Assembly: GCA_017556745.1 (NCBI GenBank)
Contig: JAFYMF010000013.1
Location: 1-45,818 of the forward strand
DNA length: 45,818 nt
Direction of reading: 5' to 3'
From: Clostridia bacterium
Lineage (GTDB): Bacteria; Bacillota; Clostridia; Oscillospirales; CAG-272
Shown here: one piece after another, positions 36,160 through 44,588 of the stretch
Layout of the letters: each line of letters begins with the position of its first letter
Position numbering within the stretch: position 1 is the stretch's first letter
The notes under the pieces: generated by a model
Database searches by the model: none
Told to the model about the DNA's origin: nothing
Seen by the model: the letters and a program-made list of their open reading frames with translations, nothing else
Position numbers and translations under genes: made by a program

Positions 36160-37842
36160 TTACTTTTTCAGACCGTCATTATTTCTGATCTCAACGCGGC
36201 GAATTTTTCCGCTTGTGGTCTTGGGAAGTTCCTTTACAAATTCAATAACTCTTGGGTACTTGTATGGAGCAGTAGTTACCTTAACGTGAGTCTGAAGTTC
36301 CTTTTTCAGCTCGTCGCTTGCCTCGTATCCGCGAGCAAGAACGATAGTCGCCTTTACAACTTGTCCACGAACAGGATCGGGAACCGCAGTAACTGCACAC
36401 TCAAGAACGGATGGATGAGTCATAAGAGCACTCTCAACCTCAAAGGGACCGATACGGTAGCCTGAACATTTGATAACGTCATCATTTCTGCCCTCAAACC
36501 AGAAATAACCGTCCGCATCTCTCCATGCCATATCTCCTGTATTATAAACGCCATCCTTCCACGCGTGAGCCATAGCGGCCTCATCGCAATGGTATTCTCT
36601 GAAAAGGCCGACGGGATGCTCACCCGCGTTCTTTACGACAATGGAACCAACAACACCGTCCTCGCAGGAACGGCCGTTTTCGTCAACTATATCAATATCA
36701 TATATGGGGGAGGGTTTACCGGTAGAACCCATCTTTATCTCGTCAAAGCCAAAGTTGGCAAGAAGAACGGTACTCTCTGTCTGACCGAAGCCCTCGTATA
36801 TGGTATGACCGGTTGCTTCCTTGAATCTGTTTACTACCTCGGGGTTGAGAGGCTCGCCTGCAGTACCGCAATGATGGATAGTTGAGAAATCACATACCGA
36901 CATATCCTCCTTTATAAGGAAGCGATAGATAGTGGGGGGAGCACAGAAAGTAGTAAGCTTCAGGTGATTAATTGCGGCAAGAAGCTTTTCGGGAACGAAC
37001 TTATCGGTATCGTACGCCACGTTGACTGCACCGCATATCCACTGACCGTAGATCTTACCCCATGCAAACTTTGCCCAGCCGGAGTCGGACACGGTAAGAT
37101 GTCTTCCGCAGTCCTCTACTTTCTGCCAGAAAAGTGCTGTGGTAATGTGACCGATGGGATATGTAAAATCGTGAACGATCATCTTGGGCATACCGGTAGT
37201 ACCTGAAGAAAAGTACATGAGCATTATATCATCGTTCTTTGTAGCCGCGTCACCCGTAGGACGGATAAATTCTTCTGACGCCGCGGCGGTAAGAGCACGC
37301 ATATCAGTAAACTCATCACCGTAACGCAGTGTAACACCGTCACCCACCATACCGATACCAAGAAGAGTGGGGCACTCGTCTCTGGCCTCTCTTATGTGGG
37401 CAATTATATCCTCATCCTCTGCAAAAAGGATGTACTTTACTCCTGCCACCTCACAGCGGTAGGTTATATCTTTCTTTGTAAGCTGGAAGGACGCCGGAAT
37501 AGCTACCACACCAAGCTTTGCCGCAGCAACGAGAGTAAACCATACCTCAGGACGCTGCTTGAGTATCAGCATTATTCTGTCACCCTTAGAAAGTCCGAAG
37601 GAGCGAAGAACGTTTGCGATCTTGTCGCTCTCACGCTTTACGTCAGAGAAAGTAAACTCACGCTCCTCCCCTGAATCGTTAAGCCAGACAAGAGCAGGCT
37701 TCCCGGGATCAAGACGAGCATACTCGTCTACTATATCGTAGCCGAAGTTAAAGTTCTCGGGAACTTTATATATACAGTTTTTCTTGAAATCCTCGTAGCT
37801 GGAGAATTCCGTTCTGTCAAGAAATTTATGTACAAGATTCAT
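36160..37842 (-). CDS. Acyl-CoA synthetase (AMP-forming, medium-chain type)
   Basis: A 560-residue ANL-superfamily ligase that activates a carboxylic acid as an acyl-adenylate and then forms the CoA thioester. Motifs in order: P-loop YFSSGTTGMPKMIVHD, YEGFGQTES, TGDMAWRDADGYFWFEGRNDDVIKCSGYRI, and the C-terminal catalytic lysine in PKTTSGKIRR. Length and motif wording fit the medium-chain (MACS / AcsM) branch rather than acetyl-CoA synthetase. It follows the cupin-HTH regulator by 7 nt, so the pair is an operon. The substrate, probably a short, medium or aromatic acid, is not readable from sequence. Confidence 0.9.
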   Translation of the reverse strand: MNLVHKFLDRTEFSSYEDFKKNCIYKVPENFNFGYDIVDEYARLDPGKPALVWLNDSGEEREFTFSDVKRESDKIANVLRSFGLSKGDRIMLILKQRPEVWFTLVAAAKLGVVAIPASFQLTKKDITYRCEVAGVKYILFAEDEDIIAHIREARDECPTLLGIGMVGDGVTLRYGDEFTDMRALTAAASEEFIRPTGDAATKNDDIMLMYFSSGTTGMPKMIVHDFTYPIGHITTALFWQKVEDCGRHLTVSDSGWAKFAWGKIYGQWICGAVNVAYDTDKFVPEKLLAAINHLKLTTFCAPPTIYRFLIKEDMSVCDFSTIHHCGTAGEPLNPEVVNRFKEATGHTIYEGFGQTESTVLLANFGFDEIKMGSTGKPSPIYDIDIVDENGRSCEDGVVGSIVVKNAGEHPVGLFREYHCDEAAMAHAWKDGVYNTGDMAWRDADGYFWFEGRNDDVIKCSGYRIGPFEVESALMTHPSVLECAVTAVPDPVRGQVVKATIVLARGYEASDELKKELQTHVKVTTAPYKYPRVIEFVKELPKTTSGKIRRVEIRNNDGLKK

Positions 37843-37849
37843 CTCGTTT

Positions 37850-38413
37850 TTAATTCTTACCTTTCATTCTTTCATTGATAACGGTAAGGAACTTTGCCTC
37901 TCCGCCTATAGCTCTCTGTCCGTGAGGAAGTTTGGGGTTAAAGTACAAGCTATCACCCTCACTGAGAATAAACTCTCTGTCCTTGATAGTAACACCGACG
38001 GTACCGGAGATAACGTAGTTAAACTCCTGTCCCTCGTGACATACAAGCTCGGGGGTATCGTCACTTTCCTTTATGGTAACTATCATTGGCTCCATCTCGC
38101 GGGAAATGAAGTTATATGCAAGGGATGAGAACTTATAGCCTGCGTATCTTTCAACGTTGATACCGTGACCTGCACGTACCAAAGAATACTCTGCCATTTT
38201 GGGATGATCACCTATAAGCAGTACGGTAGGATCAAGACCAAGCTCATCCGCGATAAGATACAGTTTACCTATCGGGATATCATCCTCCGCATTCTCGTAA
38301 GCCAGATATTCATCAAGTGACACACCGATTTTATCAGCAATAAAGCTTGCATCTATCTCCATTATCTCACGCATCTCGCGCACCCGGTCTGCGATCTGTT
38401 TAAGTTCCATCAT
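37850..38413 (-). CDS. XRE-cupin transcriptional regulator
   Basis: A 187-residue protein with an N-terminal HTH_3 domain (about 1-62) and a C-terminal cupin_2 domain (about 100-185). The cupin has HEGQEFNYVISGTVGV and LPHGQRAIG, with histidine and glutamate metal ligands. This architecture senses small molecules and often controls an adjacent enzyme gene. Here the neighbour is the acyl-CoA synthetase 7 nt downstream, so its acid or acyl-CoA is a possible effector (inference). ATG 38413 lies 8 nt after GGAGG; the ATG at 38428 overlaps the ribosome site. Confidence 0.9.
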   Translation of the reverse strand: MMELKQIADRVREMREIMEIDASFIADKIGVSLDEYLAYENAEDDIPIGKLYLIADELGLDPTVLLIGDHPKMAEYSLVRAGHGINVERYAGYKFSSLAYNFISREMEPMIVTIKESDDTPELVCHEGQEFNYVISGTVGVTIKDREFILSEGDSLYFNPKLPHGQRAIGGEAKFLTVINERMKGKN

Positions 38414-38454
38414 GGCATATTCCTCCATAATAACATTACAATTAATAATAATTT

Positions 38455-38483
38455 ATTATATCACACTTTCCTCAATCTTGCAA
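38455..38483 (-). promoter_or_regulatory. Promoter of the XRE-cupin / acyl-CoA synthetase operon
   Basis: Minus strand TTGCAA (38478-38483), 17-nt spacer, TATAAT (38455-38460), divergent from the antiporter promoter. Confidence 0.72.
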
Positions 38484-38530
38484 CATATAATTTAGTACTG
38501 AAATTTATTTATAAACTTTGCTGTAAACTG

Positions 38531-38559
38531 TTGATTTACCGAAAAAAAAGAGTTATAAT
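38531..38559 (+). promoter_or_regulatory. Promoter of the antiporter gene
   Basis: TTGATT (38531-38536), 17-nt spacer, TATAAT (38554-38559). The in-frame ATG at 38558 lies on this -10 box, which rules it out as the translation start. Confidence 0.72.
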
Positions 38560-38602
38560 GATCGAGTACGAAATTTTAAATCTACTTACAATAGAGGTCA
38601 CT

Positions 38603-39883
38603 ATGCAAATACTTTTAAGTTTGTCTATCTCACTCTTTGCAGGACTTATGCTTTCCCGTCTTGCAAAACTGGTAAAGCTTCCTGCTGTAACTGCGTATCT
38701 TGTTGCCGGTATACTCATCGGACCTTATCTTCTCGGTGCTTTTGGGGTTCCCGGACTCGGTTTCATTTCCATGGAGGATATTGAGCACTACGGCATTATC
38801 GCTGACGTTGCTCTCGGCTTTATCGCATTCTCTATCGGTAATGAGTTCAGACTTTCTCAGTTGAAGAAGATCGGCCGTCAGGCAACTGTTATCGGTATTG
38901 CTCAGGCAGTATTCACAACTCTTTTGGTTGATGCCGCACTTATCGGGCTTCATTTTCTGATCCCCGATGTGCTTCCTCTTCCCTCCGCTATCGTACTCGG
39001 TGCAGTTGCATCCGCTACCGCACCTGCTGCAACCCTCATGGTTGTCCGCCAGTATAAGGCAAAGGGACCTGTAACCGATATACTTCTCCCCATCGTCGCT
39101 CTTGATGATGCGGTAGGTCTGGTGTTGTTTGCTATTTCCTTTGGTATAGCGAAGGCTCTTATGTCCGGTACGATTGACGTTTTGTCCGTGGTACTTGAAC
39201 CTGTTCTCGAGGTAGTTTTATCCATCGGTCTCGGCGCTGTTATGGGTTATCTCTTCAATTTCTTCGAGAGATTCTTCCACTCAAAGTCCAAGCGTCTTTC
39301 AATGTCAGTTACATTTGTGTTCATCACCGTTGCGATCTCTATGATGAAGTTTGAGATCGGTGGTGTACATATCGCATTCTCTTCACTTCTCACATGTATG
39401 ATGCTCGGAACCGTATTCTGCAATATATGTGATTTCTCCGAAGAGCTTATGGACAGAGTTGACGGTTGGGTCACCCCCATACTTATTCTGTTCTTTGTTA
39501 TCAGCGGTGCTGAACTCGAGATGTCTATTTTCACAAAGGGTTCTGTTGTCCTCGTTGGTGTAGTTTACATTATCTTCCGTTCCGCCGGTAAGTATTTCGG
39601 TGCGTACACAAGCTCAAAATTTGTAAATTGTGACGCGAACATCGTAAAATATCTCGGTATCACTCTGCTTCCTCAGGCCGGTGTTGCTCTCGGTATGGCT
39701 CTGAAGGCAAAGGAACTCGGTTCTGTTGGTATTGTTGTTGCCAACATTACCCTCTTCTCTGTGCTTATTTACGAGCTCGTAGGTCCCTTCCTCACAAAGA
39801 TGGCACTTCTCAAGGCCGGTGAGATCAAGCCCGAGGGTAAGGTCAGCGCAAGAGATATCACTACATCTCAAAACAACCAATGA
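38603..39883 (+). CDS. CPA2-family cation:proton antiporter
   Basis: A 426-residue membrane protein with about 12 helices and the NhaP/KefB-type core. It includes LPAVTAYLVAGILIGPYLLG near the start, SATAPAATLMVVRQYKAKGPVTDILLPIVALDDAVGLVLFA (two half-helix and aspartate segments, DD about 175), and LLPQAGVALGMALKAKE near the end. No C-terminal RCK/TrkA domain is attached. It probably exchanges Na+ or K+ for protons. ATG 38603 was chosen because GAGG lies 5 nt upstream and the earlier ATGs fall in or before the promoter. It is a single-gene unit with a terminator at 39899-39935. Confidence 0.88.
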   Translation: MQILLSLSISLFAGLMLSRLAKLVKLPAVTAYLVAGILIGPYLLGAFGVPGLGFISMEDIEHYGIIADVALGFIAFSIGNEFRLSQLKKIGRQATVIGIAQAVFTTLLVDAALIGLHFLIPDVLPLPSAIVLGAVASATAPAATLMVVRQYKAKGPVTDILLPIVALDDAVGLVLFAISFGIAKALMSGTIDVLSVVLEPVLEVVLSIGLGAVMGYLFNFFERFFHSKSKRLSMSVTFVFITVAISMMKFEIGGVHIAFSSLLTCMMLGTVFCNICDFSEELMDRVDGWVTPILILFFVISGAELEMSIFTKGSVVLVGVVYIIFRSAGKYFGAYTSSKFVNCDANIVKYLGITLLPQAGVALGMALKAKELGSVGIVVANITLFSVLIYELVGPFLTKMALLKAGEIKPEGKVSARDITTSQNNQ

Positions 39884-39898
39884 TTATCGTCATTATAG

Positions 39899-39935
39899 AA
39901 CACGGTGTCTTCTTCCGGATGACACCGTGTTTTTT
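39899..39935 (+). terminator. Terminator of the antiporter gene
   Basis: Stem AACACGGTGTC / GACACCGTGTT (39899-39909, 39921-39931, loop of 11) followed by TTTTT. Confidence 0.87.
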
Positions 39936-39937
39936 GC

Positions 39938-39966
39938 TTGAAAAAAATCAAAATTTAAAGTATAAT
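39938..39966 (+). promoter_or_regulatory. Promoter of the GDSL remnant
   Basis: TTGAAA (39938-39943), 17-nt spacer, TATAAT (39961-39966), 24 nt ahead of the ATG, directly after the preceding terminator. Confidence 0.7.
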
Positions 39967-39990
39967 GAAAAAAACGCTGAGGAGAATAAA

Positions 39991-40236
39991 ATGAGAATCG
40001 ACGAGATAGATAAGAATTTCAGTGCACCGTCAGTTATAACCGAGCCTGATATGTTATTTATAGCGGAGGGTGATAAAAACGTATATTTTGTTGACGGTGA
40101 GGGTATGTACAGCGGAATATTTGCAAACTCCTACACAGTCGACGGCGTTCATCCAAACGATGTAGGCTTCATGCACATGGCTGAAAAGATAGGTACACTC
40201 CTCCTTCACTCTCTCGGCTTTGAATTCAATATCTAA
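39991..40236 (+). pseudogene. In-frame deletion remnant of a GDSL/SGNH hydrolase
   Basis: An 81-codon frame. The N-terminal 25 residues (MRIDEIDKNFSAPSVITEPDM) look like the opening of SGNH hydrolases that carry a GxDLY-type N-terminal domain. The C-terminal half has VYFVDGEGMY and TVDGVHPNDVGFMHMAEKIG, the end of such enzymes with the Asp-His pair (DGVHPND). Everything between, including the catalytic GDS serine block, is missing, yet the frame stays open. It keeps a good promoter and ribosome site (GAGGAG). It is probably inactive as an esterase; a small retained protein is possible. Confidence 0.7.
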
Positions 40237-40247
40237 CACATAAAATT

Positions 40248-40327
40248 AAGCCTCCTTTTGATATCTCTTGACTATCTGCTGAAAAAAGCGGCAATACTCA
40301 AAACAGATACAAAACAAAAGGAGGTTT
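40248..40327 (+). promoter_or_regulatory. Inverted repeat pairing with the rubrerythrin ribosome site
   Basis: AAGCCTCCTTTTG (40248-40260) is complementary to CAAAAGGAGGTTT (40315-40327) over 13 positions with one G-U pair and a 54-nt loop. The right arm contains the whole Shine-Dalgarno sequence of the rubrerythrin gene. A weak promoter candidate, TTGACT at 40269-40274, lies in the loop. Confidence 0.5.
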
Positions 40328-40332
40328 TTCTT

Positions 40333-40872
40333 ATGGAGTTTAAGGGGTCAAGAACCGAGGCAAATCTTATGGCGGCATTTGCGGGAGAGTCACAGGCAAG
40401 AAACAAGTATGATTTTTATGCATCCCGCGCAAGAAAAGACGGATATTTTCAAATAGGAAATATTTTTGAAGAAACCGCATCAAACGAAAGACAGCACGCG
40501 AAGATATGGTTTGAACTGCTTCGCGAGGGAGATAACGCCGATACCCTCTCCGCTCTTCTTGATGCGGCAGGAGGAGAACATTACGAGTGGTCTGAAATGT
40601 ATGCGGGGTTTGCAAAGGAGGCACGGGAGGAAGGCTTTGACAGAATAGCCTTTCTCTTTGAAGGAGTCGCCAAGGTGGAAAAAGAACATGAAGAACGGTT
40701 CAGAACATTGGCAGAGTCCGTAAAAAACGACTCGGTGTTCAGTAAACCCGAGAAAAAAGAATGGATATGTCAAAAATGCGGTCACATTCACATCGGCAAT
40801 TCCGCCCCCGAAATATGCCCTATATGCAAGCACGGGAAGGCTCACTTTGAGATAAAAAAGGAAAATTACTGA
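40333..40872 (+). CDS. rbr: Rubrerythrin
   Basis: A 179-residue peroxide-reducing di-iron protein of anaerobes. The ferritin-like domain carries the diiron ligands: E19 (GESQARN), [10 protein letters not shown] (46-55) and EKEHEERF (117 on). A C-terminal rubredoxin domain follows, with CQKC (146-149) and CPIC (162-165). ATG 40333 follows AAAGGAGG; the longer frame from 40258 has no ribosome site. It fits oxidative-stress defence in a strict anaerobe. The ribosome site can pair with an upstream sequence (40248-40260). Confidence 0.94.
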   Translation: MEFKGSRTEANLMAAFAGESQARNKYDFYASRARKDGYFQIGNIFEETASNERQHAKIWFELLREGDNADTLSALLDAAGGEHYEWSEMYAGFAKEAREEGFDRIAFLFEGVAKVEKEHEERFRTLAESVKNDSVFSKPEKKEWICQKCGHIHIGNSAPEICPICKHGKAHFEIKKENY

Positions 40873-40879
40873 GTATATT

Positions 40880-40925
40880 ACGCAGGGATAGGGTTTAACA
40901 AAAAGCCCTTTCCCTGCGTTTTTAT
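40880..40925 (+). terminator. Terminator of rubrerythrin
   Basis: Outer stem ACGCAGGGA / TCCCTGCGT (40880-40888, 40911-40919) with a short inner GGG/CCC helix, then TTTTTATT. Confidence 0.85.
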
Positions 40926-40946
40926 TATAAATTTTTCTGAAAGTAC

Positions 40947-41000
40947 TTGACAGCCTAACTCTAATGTGTTAGAGTATATGTGAACTCTAACGCATTAGAG
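40947..41000 (+). promoter_or_regulatory. Promoter and two BlaI-type operators
   Basis: TTGACA (40947-40952), 17-nt spacer, TAGAGT (40970-40975). Two dyads, ACTCTAA TGTG TTAGAGT (40958-40975) and ACTCTAA CGCA TTAGAG (40984-41000), share the same half-site and have centres 26 bp apart. The first covers the spacer and -10; the second lies at and after the start point. This fits autorepression by the BlaI-like protein that follows. Confidence 0.85.
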
Positions 41001-41013
41001 AGGAGTAATAATT

Positions 41014-41379
41014 ATGGAAACACCGAAAATTTTTGAAAGTGAATATCGCTTTTGCCTTATCTTATGGGAGCATGAGCCGATAAAAAGCAGTGAGCTTGTA
41101 AATCTCTGCAAGGAACAGCTCGGCTGGAAGCCCACAACTACATACACCGTTATTAAGAGATTATCCGAGCGCGGTGTATTGAAGAATGAAAACACTATAG
41201 TAACCTCACTTGTAACCAAAGACCGGATACAGGCCGCGGAGATAAACGAGCTTGTGGAGAAGACCTTTGAGGGTTCTCTGCCCGCTTTCATTGCGGCCTT
41301 CACAAAGCATCAGAATATCTCCGAGGAGGAAATAGACGAGGTTCAGAAAATGATAGACCGATTCAGGAAAGGAGAGTAA
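41014..41379 (+). CDS. BlaI/MecI-family winged-helix repressor
   Basis: A 121-residue protein with the Penicillinase_R winged helix (about 8-75: FRFCLILWEHEP-like start, LGWKPTTTYTVIKRLSERGVL recognition region) and a C-terminal dimerisation helix. In known systems the repressor is cleaved when its M56 partner senses a signal. Here that partner follows after 3 nt. ATG 41014 follows GAGAGGAG. Two operators precede it. Confidence 0.93.
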   Translation: METPKIFESEYRFCLILWEHEPIKSSELVNLCKEQLGWKPTTTYTVIKRLSERGVLKNENTIVTSLVTKDRIQAAEINELVEKTFEGSLPAFIAAFTKHQNISEEEIDEVQKMIDRFRKGE

Positions 41380-41382
41380 TCA

Positions 41383-44364
41383 ATGTCTGCTTTTTTCTTA
41401 AAGATCGTAAACATGAGTATATCCGCAAGCTGGATTGTACTTGCGGTGATTCTTTTAAGACTGCTTTTGAAGAAAGCGCCTAAGTGGATAACAGTTCTCC
41501 TTTGGGGTATAGTTGCAGTACGTCTTATCTGTCCTTTTTCCATTGAAAGTGTACTTAGTCTGATCCCCAGTGCCGAAACAATAGCTCCTGAGATTATGAC
41601 TGAAAGTGTACCTGCAGTAAACACCGGGATTCCGATTCTCAATAACGTAATTAACCCTGTGATCGGTACTTCCTTTTCTCCTGACCCCTCAGGTAGTGTA
41701 AATCCACTGCAGATTTTTGTTCCTATTATGTCCATGATCTGGGCAATAGGCTTTTCAGCCCTTCTTATATATACCTTGGTCAGCTATCGCCGTCTTCAGA
41801 AAAAGATCGGTACGGCAATTCTGCTGTGCGATAATATTTATCAAAGCGAAAATGTCGTCTCTCCATTTGTCCTCGGTATTATAAGACCTAAAATATATTT
41901 ACCTTTACGTATAAACGAAAAGGATGCAGAGCATGTTATTGCACACGAATCAGCACACATCAAGCGTAAAGACCATCTTTGGAAACCCCTTGGATTTTTA
42001 CTTCTGGCATTCTATTGGTTTAACCCTTTGATGTGGCTTGGATATATACTGCTCTGTCGCGATATAGAGCTTGCCTGTGATGAAAAGGTCATAAATGGAT
42101 TCAGTAAAGACGAAAAAGCCGACTATTCCGAGGCACTTTTATCCTGTAGTGTGAACCGCCGAATTATTGCGGCCTGTCCTCTTGCATTTGGCGAGGTGGG
42201 GGTAAAAAACAGAGTAAAGTCAGTACTCAGTTATAAGAAACCGTCATTCTGGATCATTCTTGCCGCCGTTATCATAAGCATTACCGTTGCGGTATGTTTC
42301 CTCACTGATCCCAAATCCAAAAAGATAGACGGTATATCCGCAGGCGACAGCGGCTCCGATATCAGCGGAGTCACCCTTGAGATCATAGCGGCTGAGTTGT
42401 CCTCCCCCGACCCGTTTATAAAAATCGAATGGCACAACGGTTCCTCGGAGGAGATCATCTTCGGTGAAAAATTCGCCGTTTACTTCGATGATGGCGAGAC
42501 CCGTGAAAACTGCAGTATCATAGAAAACCCCGTATGGCATCTGGTAGGTTATCCCCTCGAGCCGGGTGCAAGCTTTGAGAAGACCTATTATCTGAACGGA
42601 CAGATTATGACACAAAACGGCAAGTATAGGCTTGAGGCTCCATTCAACTTGAATCAAGATCACGAGAAAGAATATACCGCCTGGGTAGAATTGGAATTAA
42701 ATAAAACAGTGGACCCCATCTCCACGCATACCTTTATTTCCACCGCTCTTGTATACATTGACGGCTCATACTCCTTTGTACCAACGGTAGAAGGTGCACC
42801 GACATATATGCTGGTAAACGGAATGCAGCTTGTGGCAAAGCAGGACGGGGACATTACCGTAATCGGAACTCTTTCCGAAGCAGTTCTCGATGATCTGCGC
42901 TTTTACTCAAGATTTTTGTGGGGTTTGAGCCCCGAGTGCTGGCCTGAGAGTGAGACTCTTTCTGAAATAACAAGCAACAACAAGCGTATATGGCAGCTTT
43001 ACCGTGACACCGGGTTCCTTCACGAGCTTTACATTCTGCTTGAGCAAAATGACGGTACCTTTTATCTGGGATACGGCTATTACGATGTGGGAAGCGTTAC
43101 CCCCGTCAATCCCGATGATTCGTATATAAGATGGCTATACAGATTGGAGAAAAGCGAAAGGGACGGCGGAAGCACCTCCGAGCCTGTCGAGGAATTAACT
43201 CTTGATAAGCTTAGAGTAAAGTACCCGATGTTTTTTGACGTGTCCACCGACGGCGGGCTTACCGTATATATATGGCAAATGTCCGCTAACAGTTACAGGT
43301 GTTATCTTGCGAATACCTTTCTCGAGGCACTAGCAGACAACAGTTTTGTATACGAATTCGGAGCAACGATTGAGGAAATGCGGATGATCCTGACCTCTTA
43401 CGGAATAAGCAGATATGACGTCACCCTACAACCCATAAGAAACCCTCTGTCAAGCTATTATTACGAGATAAATGACGAATACCGTGCTAAAATAAACGAG
43501 CTGTTTTGGCAGTATAGTAAGCCTGTCTACGAAGGACAGGGGATTCCGGAGCTTTTAGTAGAGTGTGACGGAGTTACGGTAAAAGCGGAAGGCGGAACCT
43601 CCTCGCTCAGCTTTTATAGCGGCGACGGAACAATAAAGCACCTTGAGACCGACAGCAGCCATCCGCTGGACAGGATAGATCATCTTTTAGCCTCCGCCCT
43701 TGTGATCGACCACCCTGCCGACGGTGAACACCCCACGTTAAAATTGAACTTTGAGCTTACTCCGGGCAACGTAAAGATAAGCTCCTGGCGTCTCGATGAT
43801 AACGGAGAATACACCGAGGCAGAGGTAAAAGCAGATGATTTCACCATACGCCCGACAGATACCGAAAGCTATCTTTATGAAATAGTTGCAAGCTGGAACG
43901 GTGATTCCCTGAGCGGAACCGCAAGATATTCATTCATTATGACATACAGCACCGCCACAGAAGATGAATACGATACCTTCGGTATGAAAATGGATATTCT
44001 GTTCAAAAACGCGTACGAATTTGATCTTGTTATCGAGAGAAATTCAGAAGTATATCCAAACGCTGTCTATACCTTATCGCCCGAATATTCTATAAGGGCC
44101 TACGTAGAAAACGGTGAAACTGTATCTCTTGCAAACTATATGCAACTCTGCGGAATAAATAATTATACAGAACCGTCACTTGCGTGGGACGACGTGCTGT
44201 ACACGATAGAGTCGGGTGGAAGGTTGACCCTCAGCGAAAACCTGAAATTTACCTACGGAGAGCTTCCTGTTGGCAATTATCTGCTGGTAAAGAAAGTAAC
44301 CGAGACCTTGACCGGCACTCCCTCTGATTTTCTCATAATGGCAAGGTTTGAGGTAATGGGTTAA
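41383..44364 (+). CDS. BlaR1-like M56 peptidase with a large non-PBP ectodomain
   Basis: A 993-residue membrane sensor-protease. Membrane segments lie near 12-28, 34-50, 108-133, 203-224 and 289-307. The zinc-peptidase motif HESAH (188-192) and ELACDE (229-234) are intact. After the last membrane helix comes a roughly 680-residue outer part without the SxxK/STxK penicillin-binding motifs of BlaR1. It begins and ends with Ig-like beta domains (about 328-432 and 865-993). Between them are a GYGYYDVGSVTP domain, a domain starting LTLDKLRVKYPMFFDVST and another beta-rich segment. The ligand is therefore unlikely to be bound the way BlaR1 binds beta-lactams. ATG 41383 follows GGAGAG. Confidence 0.85.
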   Translation: MSAFFLKIVNMSISASWIVLAVILLRLLLKKAPKWITVLLWGIVAVRLICPFSIESVLSLIPSAETIAPEIMTESVPAVNTGIPILNNVINPVIGTSFSPDPSGSVNPLQIFVPIMSMIWAIGFSALLIYTLVSYRRLQKKIGTAILLCDNIYQSENVVSPFVLGIIRPKIYLPLRINEKDAEHVIAHESAHIKRKDHLWKPLGFLLLAFYWFNPLMWLGYILLCRDIELACDEKVINGFSKDEKADYSEALLSCSVNRRIIAACPLAFGEVGVKNRVKSVLSYKKPSFWIILAAVIISITVAVCFLTDPKSKKIDGISAGDSGSDISGVTLEIIAAELSSPDPFIKIEWHNGSSEEIIFGEKFAVYFDDGETRENCSIIENPVWHLVGYPLEPGASFEKTYYLNGQIMTQNGKYRLEAPFNLNQDHEKEYTAWVELELNKTVDPISTHTFISTALVYIDGSYSFVPTVEGAPTYMLVNGMQLVAKQDGDITVIGTLSEAVLDDLRFYSRFLWGLSPECWPESETLSEITSNNKRIWQLYRDTGFLHELYILLEQNDGTFYLGYGYYDVGSVTPVNPDDSYIRWLYRLEKSERDGGSTSEPVEELTLDKLRVKYPMFFDVSTDGGLTVYIWQMSANSYRCYLANTFLEALADNSFVYEFGATIEEMRMILTSYGISRYDVTLQPIRNPLSSYYYEINDEYRAKINELFWQYSKPVYEGQGIPELLVECDGVTVKAEGGTSSLSFYSGDGTIKHLETDSSHPLDRIDHLLASALVIDHPADGEHPTLKLNFELTPGNVKISSWRLDDNGEYTEAEVKADDFTIRPTDTESYLYEIVASWNGDSLSGTARYSFIMTYSTATEDEYDTFGMKMDILFKNAYEFDLVIERNSEVYPNAVYTLSPEYSIRAYVENGETVSLANYMQLCGINNYTEPSLAWDDVLYTIESGGRLTLSENLKFTYGELPVGNYLLVKKVTETLTGTPSDFLIMARFEVMG

Positions 44365-44389
44365 ACGAGTAAGAAAAAGCCGTAGGCAT

Positions 44390-44425
44390 TGGCGTACCTG
44401 CGATAAAGCAGGTACGCCAGTTTTA
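44390..44425 (+). terminator. Terminator of the BlaI/M56 operon
   Basis: Perfect 12-bp stem TGGCGTACCTGC / GCAGGTACGCCA (44390-44401, 44408-44419, loop GATAAA) followed by GTTTTAT. No target gene follows in the same unit. Confidence 0.85.
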
Positions 44426-44538
44426 TATCATACTGTCGATTCTACATTGAATTTGTGATAAACTATTACTGTAAAAATTGAAGTGAAAATTGAATTATAT
44501 TCGTGAAATACTTGGTGTGAAATTTCGGAAAAGGTATG

Positions 44539-44565
44539 TATAATTAAAGCACAAAAGCGCTTTTG
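44539..44565 (+). promoter_or_regulatory. -10 box and palindromic operator of the second XRE gene
   Basis: TATAAT (44539-44544), then after 7 nt a perfect 14-base palindrome CAAAAGCGCTTTTG (44552-44565). The best -35-like box, TTGGTG (44512-44517), is 21 nt away, so the promoter may need help. The palindrome position mirrors that of the first XRE gene. Confidence 0.55.
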
Positions 44566-44588
44566 AATTATCACAAAGGAGAATCATT

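Noticed and set aside
38531..38602. Longer N-terminus of the antiporter
   Set aside because: It covers the -35 and -10 boxes, so the codons would not be transcribed.
40258..40332. 25-residue N-terminal extension of rubrerythrin
   Set aside because: No ribosome site, and the family starts at the [12 protein letters not shown] segment.
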